DNA of 64,000 nucleotides. Source: Palaemon carinicauda (taxonomy: Eukaryota; Arthropoda; Malacostraca; Decapoda; Palaemonidae). Position 1 is the first letter of the stretch; every line of letters begins with the position of its first letter. A program made the translations under genes and the position numbers. This document shows, one piece after another, positions 1 to 11,539 of the stretch. The notes under the pieces were generated by a model. That model was not told where the DNA came from. It did no database searches and was given only the letters and a program-made list of their open reading frames with translations. The DNA is taken from the NCBI RefSeq assembly GCF_036898095.1, contig NC_090745.1, positions 85,806,717-85,870,716 on the forward strand. The letters run 5' to 3'.

Positions 1-925
1 TATTGAATTCCCTCTGTTCTTGCCAAGGTAATACCAGATTCTCAAAGTAGTTACTATAAAGACAGGTGGTGTCTTATCTAGGAAGTAAGCACAAAGTATG
101 GGACACTTGTTTAATTGTTGTGCATCATTTATAATAACATAATGAATATATCCATAAGCAGACTCAGTTTTGATTAAAAAAGAAATAAGAAACAATAAAC
201 AATGGAAAAAAGGTTTTCATCTCTTTTCTAGGATGAGTCATAGCCAAAGAAACATTTAGGTTTGGAATAACTGAAAAGCCAACAAAGGTAGAAAAGTTGA
301 TTGGGGTTTTTATGCTTGGAGACAAAAATTCTATGTATACTGTACATTAGATCTCATTAAAAACATGGAAGTTTAGTTTTCATATGGTGACCAAGATATC
401 AATCTTACCTTGAGGAGAGATGCATTAAAAGCAAATTTTCATCTAGACAGGTAGTGTAATGGGAAAGCATAAGAAATTGTATAGGTAAAGTTTACTCTAA
501 CTACTTAGTTTCTGAGAACAATTATGGAGTCAGAGAAACAATGGACTTACAATAGAAGAAATGCAGATGCTGACGTACTCTGTGTTAGTGATGGAAGAGC
601 TGAGGAAAATTAATGGGTTGGGGAAATAACTTGTTTTAGGGAACTTTAGGTACACTTTTAAGCGCTGATATGACTTAACCTGATTGAAATAAATGAATGA
701 TGAGTTTTCCTGTTGCTACAATCTGTTTTCCAGCACTGTACTATTATGGCTTTTAGCCTCCAAATTTTTATCATTTGAATTTCTCTTGGGTAGTTAAATT
801 ATTTAACCCCAAAAATCTTATTCATAAACTTTGTAAGGTAATTGCAATCTATATTAATATAGTAGTATTATACCTCAGTTTACGAGTAACTTTGAACACG
901 AGCAAGTAGGGATATCTATCTATTT
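1..925. other. AT-rich non-coding stretch
   Basis: I see no convincing exon, repeat end or RNA gene here. Reading frames are short and AT-rich. It may be intron or intergenic DNA upstream of the first LINE copy. Confidence 0.4.
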
Positions 926-3189
926 ACCAAGGCACTTCCTCCAATGTTAGGTGATAGCTGACATTAAAAAAAGGAACAAAAGGGGATTATTCCTCTCTCC
1001 GCTCCTCCCATCTGACGAGGGATTCAGCCGAGTTTGGCTGGTACTGCTAGGGTGCCACAGCCCACCCTACCCTGTTATCCACCACAAATGAAGTTTCATA
1101 CTCTGAATCCCCTATTGCTGGTACCTCCGTGGTTACCAAGGCGACCAGAGGAAGAAGCAGGGCCTACCGGAACTGCGCCGCAATCGCTCGCCATTCATTC
1201 CTATTTCTAGCATGCTCTCTTGCCTTTCTCACATCTATCCTCCTATCACCCAGAGCTTTCTTCACTCCATCCATCCACCCAAACCTTGGCCTTCCTCTTG
1301 TACTTCTTCCATCAACTCTTGCATCCATCACTTTCTTTAGCAGACAGCCATCGTCCATTCTCTCACCATGGCTAAACTACCTTAACATATTCACATCCAC
1401 TCTGGCTGCTAAATTATTTCTTACACCCGGTCTCACCCTCACTACTTCTCTCCTAACCCTATCTAATCGAGATACACCAGCCATACTCCTCAGACATTTC
1501 ATCTCGAACACATTCAATTTCTGTCTATCGGTCACTTTCATTCCCCACAACTCCAATCCATGTATCACAGTTGCTACAATCACTTTCTCATACAGAACTC
1601 TCTTTACATTCATGCCTAACCCTCTATTCTTTACCACTCCCTTCACTGCGCCCAACACTTTACATCCTTCATTCACTCCCTGACGTACATCTTCCACTCC
1701 ATCATTTGCTGCAAGAACAGACCCCAAGTACTTAAACTGATCTACTTCCTCAATTAACTCTCCATTCTACATGACATTCAACCTTGCACCACCTTCCCTT
1801 CTCATGCATCTCATAACCTTACTCCAACCCACATTAACTCTCAACTTCTTCTCTCACATACCCTTCCAAACTGTCTCTAATCGACCAAGCTTCTCTTCCG
1901 AGTCTGCAACCAGTACAGTATCATTGTCAAACAACAACTGATTTACCTCCCCTTCATGATCATTCTCGTCTATCAATTTTAATCCTCGACCAAGCACTCA
2001 AGCATTCACCTCTCTCCCCACTCCATCAACAAACAAATTGAACAACCATGGTGACATCACAAATCCCTGTCTCGGCCCCACTCTCACTGGAAATCACTCG
2101 CTCACTTCATTTCCTATCCTAACACATGCTTTACTACCTATGTAGAAACTTTTCACTGCTTGCAACAACCTTCCACCAATTCCATATAATCTCATCACAT
2201 TCCACATTGCTTTCCTATCAACTCTATCATACGTTTTCTCCAGATCCATAAAGCAACATACACCTCCTTGCCTTTTGCTAAATAGTTTTCGCATATCTGC
2301 CTGACTGTAAAAATCTGATTCATACATCCCGTACCTCTTCTAAAACCACCCTGTACTTCTAAGATTGCATTCTATATTTTATCCTTAATCCTACTAATTA
2401 GTACTCTACCATACAGTTTTCCAACCACACTCAACAAACTAATACCCCTTGAATTACAATTCTCATGCAAATCTCCCTTACCTTTATAAAGTGGTACAAT
2501 ATACGCACTTGCCCAGTCTGCTGGTACCATTGACAACATAAAACACTTATTAAACAATCTCACCAACCATTCAAGTACAGTCACACCCCCTTCCTTCAAC
2601 ATCTTAGCTCTCACACCATCCATACCAGGTGCATTTCGTACTCTCGTTTCATTTAGTGCTCTCTTCACTTCCTCTCTTGTAATCTGTCTCTCATTCTCAT
2701 CTCCCATCACTGGCACCTCAACATCAGCAACAGCAATTATATCTGCCTCCATATTATCCTTAACATTCAATAAACTTTCAAAATACTGCGCTCACATTTT
2801 CCTTGCCTCTCCTTTTAAGAACCTTCCATTTCCATCTTTCACTGTCTCTTCACTTCTCGAACTACCCTTCCTTACTCTCTTCACTTTTTTCCAAAACTTC
2901 TTCTTATTCTCTTCATATAAACGACCCAATCCCTGACCCCACCTCCAGTCAGTCGCCCTCTTTTACTTCCACATTTTCTCTATATCTTTCATACTTCTCT
3001 ACACTATTACTCTGCAGCCATTCTTCAAATGCCCTCATTTTCTCTTCTATGTTTATCTTCACTCCTTCATTCCACCTTTCACTACCCTTCCTCATGCTGT
3101 CTCCAACAATCCTCTTGCCACACTCATCACTTGCAATCCCAACAAAATTTTCTTTCACTAACTTCCACTCCTCCTCTAAATTACCAGTT
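926..3189 (-). mobile_element. 5'-truncated APE-type LINE (copy L1)
   Basis: This is a non-LTR retrotransposon copy on the minus strand. Its 3' end is the family's conserved terminus (about 930-1100), which contains the CCAAGGCACTTCC motif. Translated fragments give the reverse transcriptase fingers and palm (about 2770-2100, with the 'GMDGVRAKMLKEGG' and 'MDLEKTYDRVDR' motifs). They also give the C-terminal region (about 1730-1160, with 'ELWGMKV', 'GRSTRGRPRFGWMDG' and 'RNRNEW'). Several stops and frameshifts separate the pieces, so the copy is dead. Homology to the longer copy at 49-52 kb stops near 3189, where the endonuclease/RT linker would continue, so the copy is 5'-truncated. The clade looks RTE-like but I cannot assign it firmly. 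Confidence 0.85.
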
Positions 3190-3972
3190 TATCTCACGTT
3201 CTGTCATACGAGCATACATTCAAATTGGATTAAGAGCATTGCATCGGTCTGTGAGCAAATATTTTACTCTTTAGCTTTACTTTATTGTGGACAAGTACTA
3301 ACGAGACAAGCACGCAATGTGCAGAAATCAGTCACCGGTGCCCATATGCTACCCATGCAGAGTTCATGTCATGTTCAGTCATCATTAGATAGGTTTCTTG
3401 TGAATGCTGGGATGTAAGTGTTAAAAAAAAGGACACCTAAGTGTTCAGATAGCATAAATTAAGCAATCAGTTAATAGTTAGTGAATTTACAGTAGTTCAA
3501 GAGGGAGAACTTATGATATTTTCTTATGGGAAAAATTATTTTAGTTTGCAAGCTTGCTCCCAGAACGAGCTAAAATTATAAACTAAGGTAATACTGTAAG
3601 ATAATTTGTGATGATATGAATCAAATTACTAGAGAATGAATTTTGACAGTGCATCAGTATTTAAATAAAAAAATGTGTTATGTTGAATTACTTTATAATA
3701 CTGATGAATATGTACTGTATATTTAACTTCTATGTAACATTTGGTTTTCTTTTACTGCTCTTTATTTAATTTTTCACCTATAATGTAGTTCTTTGTGCAC
3801 ATGAAGAAGGGAATTTACATCTTTACTTTATATTACTGTATATGTTCATCTAATGCAGCTAAGGGAAAATGAAGTGATCCTTGTGCATTTCACATTTCCA
3901 AGACAATTGCATCTCAAGTGGAAATACTTGAACATATTACTCTACAGTATTTAAAATACATTAATTATATAC
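3190..3972. other. unassigned spacer
   Basis: The stretch lies between the truncated end of LINE L1 and the type II membrane-protein exon. A short open frame runs to 3417 on the + strand, but it mostly extends an antisense reading of the LINE and shows no domain. I see nothing else I can support. Confidence 0.35.
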
Positions 3973-4317
3973 CTTCTGCCCTTCACCTCTAGCTGATGCC
4001 CATGAACCACAGTTGGAAGAGGCATGGCGAAATCGATCACCAAAATCGGTCCATGTAGTGTTGATTGTTCTCTTACATGAGCATGGTTTTAACTGAATTG
4101 TTATTGTTCTTGTTGCATCTAGTGATGGTAGATGTGTTGAGGGATGTACCTGGGTACTGGATGAATTTGTATATATATAGGTTTCTTGCTTTAATCTTCC
4201 AAATTTTATGTCATTCATATTACTCCCAAAAATATAACTTTCATTACAGAATATAATTGATATTATCAAGAGTGTAAAAACTAAAAAAGTGTTAAGTTTA
4301 AGTCTTGGACTTAACAT
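3973..4317 (-). CDS. probable first coding exon of a type II membrane protein (possible Golgi glycosyltransferase)
   Basis: The frame starts with an ATG at 4317. It encodes a short basic tail (MLSPRLKLN), a hydrophobic segment at about residues 10-24 (TFLVFTLLIISIIF), then a lumenal stem rich in Ser/Thr and N-glycosylation sequons. A Cys-containing block follows (KPCSCKRTINTTW, then SSNCGSWASARGEGQK). Tail, single membrane segment and stem form the usual N-terminal layout of Golgi glycosyltransferases; that function is inferred from layout, not from a recognised catalytic domain. The coding part probably ends at 3973 with AAG followed by a GTATAT donor, so later exons would lie left of the window. 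A 186 bp piece of this exon is duplicated at 6850-7035. It is transcribed opposite to the TRM13 gene. Confidence 0.5.
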
Positions 4318-5682
4318 TATTGAAAACTGAAAGAGATATGGAAAAATTAATAAATTTAAGAGAAATTATTTTGACAATTTTTGCAAGACAGTCACTAAAG
4401 TATTGTTGTTTGTGGGTAATATTGTAGGAAGTATTCCTGAAACACTTTTCTTTGCAGTTATTTCTAGTGTCATAGATGGCTTTCTTTTAGCAGAGAGGCC
4501 TTTGCTATTTCCTTATAGGGGTAATGATGATGATAATGCTACTCCATAACGAGGTTTATATTTGTTACTCATATTTAGAATCTAAGTTCATTAACTCATA
4601 TGGAAGCTTTGAAAACCAATTTTTTGTTGATTCAGGGTAATATTTCAAGGCTTAACCTGCCTTGTTTCAAACCCTTGCCTAGTTTCTCAAGTAGTAGCTG
4701 TTGGTTTTAATATGCCATTCATTGAGGACTCTGATGGTACATGACACCTCCTAGGTTTGAGATCTTCTTGTTTAGTCAAGAATTCTTTATTTTCTTTTGA
4801 CCATCTGCTTAAGGTAAAAGGTAGAGAGCAATGCAGCTGGAACAAAACGGATTCTTAAAGAACCTTTCATACTGCTACTGGGTCTAGCCTATAGCCACTG
4901 CAGAAAGATTTAAAAACAGACCGCTATATTCTCCATGCTTGATGAGGATTACTTGGTGTGTTTGTGATCAAAGAGGATGTATTAGGAATCACTATAATTT
5001 TTTAAGGCACTGAACTACGTCTAGATGAAATCTCGGTAATTTTAGTGATGTCACCAAAGCTCATGCAACTCAGATTCTGTTTGATTGCTACAAGTATGTA
5101 ATATTCACTAGGTAGAAGCTTAATCACTATGTTAGTATAGTTTATAATACATTGTCCCATACATCATGTGAAAACCTTATCATTGAACTCAATACTGTGT
5201 TTCAAATGTGAATCATACACCTGTTTGATGATAAGCCTAAGTAACATCAAGTATACATTTTAATTTTTACTAATGTACATAAAAAAATTGTTGGGTGTGA
5301 AAAGTTAATGGAAAAATTACATCTATCAAAGAAAAATTAAAAATTAATGATTTTGAAGTCATTATCATAACTGGTGAGCTAAATAAAAAGATAGTTTTTA
5401 ACAGGTCTATGCAGTACACATGAATTATCTATATCTGGTAATATCTAATTCTTATCAAGATAAGAAGTCCTTTATTGCTGTTATATAGTATGATGACTTG
5501 AAGTGCTCTCTTTCAAGGAGAGCCAGATACTGTTATATAAGCAAATTTTCAATCTCTTATGTACGTCTTTTACTGTATGTCTTTTCAGTTCTTGCACTGT
5601 CCTTTATTTTTTGTTACAGTATTTAATTGCTAATGCTGTCCTATATTCACTGTTATACAGTATAACACTGAATCCATCAAAG
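4318..5682. other. AT-rich non-coding stretch
   Basis: It lies upstream of the type II exon and would hold its promoter or 5'UTR if that gene is real. I searched for an upstream TRM13 exon (the conserved CCHH region should precede the exon at 9810) and did not find one. Confidence 0.35.
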
Positions 5683-5834
5683 GTCCAAAATTATTACTAT
5701 GACAAAAACTACAAATTCTATATACAGTAATTTTTGTTTTTCCTAGCAGTAAAAACCTGTCCAAAATTATTACTATGACAAAAACTACAAATTCTATATA
5801 CAGTAATTTTTGTTTTTCCTAGCAGTAAAAACCT
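5683..5834. repeat. 76 bp tandem duplication at the DIRS A terminus
   Basis: Two near-identical copies of a 76 bp unit lie head to tail (about 5683-5758 and 5759-5834). Each ends with the motif TTTTTCCTAGCAGTAAAAA, which is the outer end of the adjacent inverted terminal repeat. The duplication therefore includes the terminus of DIRS element A. Confidence 0.8.
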
Positions 5835-6341
5835 AAGTCATTTAATAGGGTTACCTCTGTTTTTGTTTTTTATGGCCAGACAAAAAAAAATTGGTAGATT
5901 GCATCATGCTATGCAGCTGGGCAGCCAGTGTGCATGACGGATTACACTTGTCTCAAGCATTTAGTCGCAACACATTTCTGGTCAAAGACTTTGAGGGGTG
6001 ACTGAGGCAAGACCTTTGGTAAATGGCTGAGGTTTGTATAGCTAGGAAAAATACAAATTAGATAAAAATTTTATTTTATTCTTTTGTGGATACAAACTTT
6101 TGAGGCCCTTAAAGGGGGAGTCTTTCTTGGGTGGGAGGAAGTCTCCTTGCTCTAGGAGGTCTGCCCTTTACGATATTTACTCCAAGTTACAATTACTATA
6201 GTAATAGCAAGAGATCAAAGTGAATTACCTGTATTTGTGAACAGTGCAGCCGGCTTGTACAAGGCATGGCCCTCTGTTCCATTCCAAAGTGCTTTATCAG
6301 GGAGAGGTGATATGAACATCAAGTGACTTGTAATATTAATA

Positions 6342-7040
6342 TATGTAATACATATATACATACAGTACATATACCAAGGCACTTTCCCAATTTTGGGGGT
6401 TAGCCGGCATTAAACAAATGAAACAAAAAAGGGGACCTCTCCTCTCTACGTTCCTCCCAGCCTGACAAGGGACTCAACCAAGTTCGGCTGGTACTGCTAG
6501 GGTGCCTCAGCCCACCCTTCCCCGTTATCCACCACAGATGAAGCTTCATAACACTGATTCCCCTACTGCTTCTCCCTCCGTGGTCATCCAAGGCACCGGA
6601 GGAAGCAGCAGGGCCTACCAGAACTGCGTCACAATCGCTCGCCATTCATTCCTATTTCTAGCACGCTTTCTTGCCTCTCTGACATCTATCCTCCTACCAC
6701 CCAGAGCTTCCTTCACTCCATCCATCCACCCAAACCCTGGCCTTCCTCTTGTACTTCTCCCATCAACTCTTGCATTCATTACCTTCTTTAGCAGACAGCC
6801 ATTTTCCATTCTCTCAACATGGCCAAACCACCTCAACACATTCATATCGTGGCAAAATTGATCACCAAAATTGGTCCATGTGGTGTTGATTGTTCTCTTA
6901 CATGAGCATGGTTTTAACTGAATTGTTATTGTTCTTGTTGCATCTAGTGATGGTAGATGTGTTGAGGGATGTACCCGGGTACTGGATGAATTTGTATATA
7001 TATAGGTTTCTTGTTTTAATCTTCTGAATTTTATGTAATA
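6342..7040 (-). mobile_element. chimeric retro-insertion: truncated LINE (L2) plus host-exon fragment
   Basis: From 6363 to 6848 this is the 3' end of the same LINE family as L1, on the minus strand, matching other copies up to the motif CACATTCATATC. From 6850 to 7035 the sequence switches to a roughly 96%-identical copy of 4025-4210, the interior of the type II membrane-protein exon, in the same sense orientation. The 9-mer TATGTAATA occurs at 6342-6350 and 7032-7040, consistent with a target-site duplication around the whole chimera. The structure fits template switching during target-primed reverse transcription. The region is AT-rich, so the 9-mer could be coincidental. Confidence 0.7.
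6850..7035 (-). pseudogene. duplicated fragment of the type II membrane-protein exon
   Basis: This minus-strand copy corresponds to the stem region of the exon at 3973-4317, with about eight substitutions over 186 bp. It lacks the start codon, the membrane segment and the splice donor. Both ends fall inside the source exon, so it is not a whole-gene or whole-exon duplication. It abuts the truncated 5' end of LINE L2 with one intervening base. Confidence 0.75.
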
Positions 7041-7799
7041 TATTAGTTAAATACACACAAGGGATTCTTACCTGTATTAGGGAAATTTTGAGTTAGGGCT
7101 TCTAATTTGATCAAAATCTCTATTCGCATTTAGGCTCATAAACACCCTTATAATGCAGAGTAACTGATGCGTGAGATAGAAGCAGTTACTTGTCCTGTCA
7201 GAGCTTGAATTAGACTATTTGCTGTGCAGAAACAATTGGCCCTATATAAAGGGGTTTGTCTCTTTCAGACTCCTGCTTTTGGAACTTGAGCCACTGAGTG
7301 GTTTAGCGGATCGCTAGGTTTGCAGCAAGCTCACGGATATCATGTGCTTGAGGATGTCCTTGGAGATGCTTCCCCTGAGGATTTATAGGATCTCTGCTGC
7401 TAGATTGAATAGCTGGAGAGAGGCTATGCTTCCTTGTTTGGAGATGTAGGTCACTACCGTGGAGTTGTCAATGCCATGGAGTGACCTGTCAGAGTCTTTG
7501 CAAATTGGAGTAATGCTAGTTGCGCCGCTTTCATTTTCAGGAAGTTTATGTGGAAGCTGTTGTTTTCCTCTGATTATAGGCCCAAGATCTGTTCCTTTCC
7601 CATATAGGGGTGAGAGAGAGTTCTTAGCACTCTGGCCTTTTGAATGTCTATGGCGAGGACCACGTCTACATCGTCTGCCAGATTGTTCTATGTCTGATGT
7701 AGGAGAGATTCTGCGCTCTGAATCTGTTTCCTGTACCTGTAAAGAATCTCCTATTGATGAATAGCATTCTGAAGAATGCTTATCCTAGTAGTCATGATC

Positions 7800-9086
7800 G
7801 ACAGACCAAGTGTGAGAACGGGGTCTATCTGGACGATGAAAGGTTTTGTCAAGCATAAGATACAAGGGTCTTATCTGGGCGGGGGGAGGTACTAGCTGTT
7901 TGGTTCCTAGCCAGGAGTTTATAAAACTCTGGTGGAAGGGTGTATGGTTTATTATGTCCTCTACTATCCGATGGACGAATAGCCATCTTCTTACCATCAT
8001 CATGATGCGGAGGAATACGCTCATGCATATAAGAAGACGGCGGCGCATTCATTGATGCCACAATGCTTGGTAGTAACAACTTGCTTGGACCTGTTGACAT
8101 GCCTAGGCGGGATGGGAAGTGTAACCTCTTGCACAGAGAAGGCTATAGTGATATGATCATGTTTAGATCCGTCATTATGTTCAGATTTAAGAATCTGAAC
8201 ATTTGGCCGGACACCATTCTTAGACGAAGTTCTAAGTGCAATATGGCAGGAATAGTTACACACGACTTCCCAGCTTTAGGAAGCTTGGGAGGCGAAGCCT
8301 GCTTGGAGCATGAAGGGTTATTGCCAAATCTGGGTTGGGGGACACAGCCGAAGCGGTCTGACCACCCTCATATTACAGAGATGACAAATCTCGACTCATC
8401 CTAAGCAGTCTCTAGAGGAGTTTTTTGCTAAGGACCCCTAGGCGTAAGAGGCAAGCCTTTCTTGTTAGAATGATTTGGAGACTGATAATCAGGATCTTCC
8501 AATAAGGCCACCTCGCTACGAGGATAAATGACAGGCTTGACTCTAAGGTCCTTACAGGAATGGGGAGATGCTTCTACTTTCTGACAGTAGACACTTCTAA
8601 CAGGAACATCTTGTCTGCATAATCAGAAAGGTATAAATCCCCACACAAAGCAGCATAGTCTGGAATGAAAGCATCTAGGAGATTTGGCTCAGGGAGCATA
8701 GCTGCGTAGCCAGGGGATACGAGATAAAAACAGGTTCAATTTTGTAATGCACATTACTGACAGTGGGAGATAATATGTTCACGAAATTAGGGCCATTGTC
8801 CTCCGTGACAGAAACCTCAGAGGGATCCTGACACGCAAAACTTGGAGGGGGGATAATGTTCAACGCCAAACTTCGATCTCTCTTTGCTCGCTTCTTCCGA
8901 CAAAAACGACTATCCTAATGGGAGGATGACCATTCTCTACAATACTTACATGTAGATTCTACCGAACATCTCTAGCCTCTATACGCCGGACATACTGGGT
9001 GAGGATCCACATCTGTCCAGCTCATAAATGTTCCACAAGGGCAACCATTATGGCCTGGACAGGAACGCATCAAGGTCAACATAGTC
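7800..9086 (-). pseudogene. gag-like gene remnant of DIRS A
   Basis: The reading begins near 9069 (MRSCPGHNGCPCG) and has a Cys/His-rich block with HPVCPAYRG, then CSVESTCKYC, interrupted by stop codons. The pattern of spaced cysteines around a His-Pro step resembles the zinc-binding N-terminus of gag in element B (18948-19118). Downstream frames are low in complexity and broken. This is the structural protein region of a DIRS element, no longer coding. Confidence 0.5.
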
Positions 9087-9391
9087 GAAATCACAGATAA
9101 TTCACATGTAAGGGACAAATAATGTCCATGACACATAGACACAAGACAGGCAAAAATAATGGTGATGAGCGGGCGATGCTACAGTATTGTCTGATTGTAG
9201 GGGTGATGGTAGATACGTCCGACTGCCAGCACAGCCAGAAGTGTTGTGACTAGACACTTGAGACAAGCGTAATCCATCATGCACACTGGCTACCCAGCAG
9301 CATAGCATGATGCAGTCTACTGATTCTTTTTCTTAGTCTGGCCATAAGAAACAAAATCAGAAGTAACCCCATTAAATGACTCGGAAGTTTA

Positions 9392-9809
9392 TATCTGCGA
9401 AGGAATGAATGCAGTTCTCCCCGCAAAGAATCAAATGTTTTAATGTTGTAGGCATACTGTACATAAGTCTATGAATACTGTATGTTGAAATCATAATAAA
9501 TGAATTCATATAGAATCGTGATTATATATATTGTTCGTATATTCGGTCCTATTTTTACACTGGAAACATTAAAACTGGGGTCTTGTGTAATGTTCTGTAA
9601 GTGAAAGGGAAGTTAGGATGGCCATTACTGTATTTATTTGGATTGCTCCCTCTTTTAATGTTAATTCTTTACCAGTTATGTCCATTTTACTAAGAGTTAA
9701 TGTTACAGGTTTGCGAAATATGTTATGTAATTATCTTGTGCTAATTCACTTTCAATCAAACATGTATAGTAACCAGCAGAGGTATCTTATTTACATATGT
9801 TTTTCTCAG
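9392..9809. other. intron sequence upstream of the TRM13 exon
   Basis: This AT-rich stretch lies between DIRS A and the 3' splice site at 9808-9809. An open frame from 9618 runs into the exon but crosses the splice acceptor, and only its part after 9809 looks conserved. Confidence 0.5.
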
Positions 9810-9976
9810 GAAGCTGAATTTTCTCCTAAGGAATTCTACACATTAACAGCTCTTACAAGCTGGGCAACTTGTAATTCAAAAGATTCTGAACCACTGCAGA
9901 AGGAAGATGAAGTTCCTCAACCTAATCAAGAGCCTGAAACTGATAACACTGCTGAAGCAAAACATACAAATGAAAA
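9810..9976 (+). CDS. Trmt13: penultimate exon of a TRM13-type tRNA:m4X modification enzyme
   Basis: The exon encodes EAEFSPKEFYTLTALTSWA and then an acidic, low-complexity stretch rich in Glu, Pro and Asn. The pattern of aromatic residues followed by a T-S-W-A motif is characteristic of the C-terminal catalytic half of Trm13, which 2'-O-methylates nucleotide 4 of the tRNA acceptor stem. The acceptor is TTTTCTCAG at 9801-9809, the frame enters in phase 0, and the donor is GTAAGTA at 9977. The exon leaves in phase 2, which the exon at 27345 completes. The upstream exon with the CCHH motif is not visible. Assignment rests on remembered family motifs. Confidence 0.72.
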
Positions 9977-11539
9977 GTAAGTATAGTTGTTTATTTTCCA
10001 GATTTATATAATTTTGGTCTTAGGTTCAATCAACATCCTTCAATGGCCAGTCTTCATTGTTCTCTTACTTGATTGCAAATGTACCCCATATGGGGAAAAA
10101 AAACCAGACACTTATAGATCCTAGCACTTTACGAAAAGAAATTTAATATGAATTTACTATCCTCTGGCCATTCAAAACCTTTTAAAAAACAGTTACAGCC
10201 TCATAGGATTGTCTGAATATTGATGATATATATACTCTACAGTAGTTTGTTTCTACATGTATACAAACCTTTTATCCTTTAAAATAGGGAAATGTCTTTT
10301 GTACTCTTAAAACAGCCATTGAATATTTAACAAGGGTGTTGGTTGTGACAGGTGATGAGAGAATAATGTCTTTTGCCTTTGGCCACAAAGGGTACTAACA
10401 TACCTTCGCGCTGCTTTCTCTATTGTTGGATCTTTTCTTACAGTTATTTGTAATTTGTAATAAGTGTTGGGTAGCCATATGATGAAGTTAATTTTGTTCC
10501 TATCACAACACAAACCTTAGAAACCCTATGTGTTGTGTACGTTTGTAAGCAGCCCCCTTCTTTTTTGAATAGTGTTCTTGTTCTTCCTATCAGAAAGATG
10601 ATGAACGTGTTTTTCTTGCTCTTCCATTAAAAAAGAAAATAGATGATATACTTCGAGTGTAACTTGTTTTACGGTGGTCTCTCTCCCTCAGGAGTGGGTT
10701 GCCTGTTCCGGACTGAGTTTTGCCTGTATCTGTGTGCCGAATAGGGAAAATTATTTACCTGGTGAAGACACACGGCACCTGATTAGTAACAGGATTTATT
10801 TTGATAATTTATTTGAAGTAAGAGAATTCAGAATAGTACAGTATGATAATTGAAGGTTATTAAGTGTAGAAGTACAGTATTATCAGAAAGGGTAGATATA
10901 TAAATATATAGAAAAGATTGTGAGAAAAACATTAAGATATTTGTTTGTAATAAGTAAATAGGCAATATAGTGGTAATTAGTGAAGAAACAAGTTGTTTAC
11001 GTCAGGTCACGTGTTATTGTTATTAGGGAAGGAGATTGTCGGAGTAGTCAGCTGATTGGATTCGTGGTGACTGAACTATATTGGTGGTGGGTACGGTCTC
11101 TTGTCTCTATTGGTTCGTATGTATCTAGTGATAAAGAAAGTAAATATAGCAAAAATAGTAAATTTATCAGAACCAAGTGTTCTCTAGATGATGGTCACTG
11201 TGCAGTGCAGTGTCAGTAAATGTTCCCTGTGCTCCCACTGTGACTGCACCTCCAAGTGTAGTGTTTTGTATTGCAGCGAAAATTCTTGTTAATAGTGGTC
11301 ACACAGACCATGACTTGACTCTGTGACAGCAAAGATGAATGGTTAGCAAGCGAAGGAGAGTTAGCCCTCTTTCTTCTTCCTCTACTAATATATTCTCCCT
11401 CCTCTATTCCCTTCATCAGACATTTCCTCATTGAGAAGATGACAGAAGTCAACAACAATGATATTTATGTGGGAAGGCCTTTTGCTAGAATTTCCTTAGG
11501 ACTTGCAGTGATTGCTCATTTCCTTCAGGAGGGAATGAC

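Larger units (their letters stand above)
5835..9391 (-). mobile_element. decayed DIRS-like retrotransposon (element A)
   Basis: Inverted repeats of about 145 bp flank this stretch: 5835-5975 against 9241-9391. Both carry GGCCAGAC and ATGCATCATGCTATG-like blocks. Next to the left repeat, about 6020-6110, lies a segment complementary to both outer ends, the internal complementary region typical of DIRS elements. The interior reads on the minus strand as a gag remnant (about 9086-7800) and a short RT/RNase H-like remnant (about 7800-7150). No intact reverse transcriptase palm or tyrosine recombinase is visible, so the copy is internally deleted. A LINE chimera (6342-7040) is inserted in it. Its family differs from element B but shares the terminal architecture. 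Confidence 0.7.

Noticed and set aside
1129..1683. Long plus-strand frame, with similar ones at 6502-6861, 23040-23477 and 35845-36375
   Set aside because: These are antisense readings of the minus-strand LINE C-terminal region, recurring because the LINE recurs. They show no protein features of their own.
9618..9809. 5' extension of the frame into the TRM13 exon, with an apparent start codon
   Set aside because: It crosses a strong splice acceptor (TTTTCTCAG), and only the part after 9809 matches the family pattern.
10980..11219. 79-residue plus-strand frame beginning with ATG or GTG
   Set aside because: There are no domain-like features, no splice context and no homology that I recognise.
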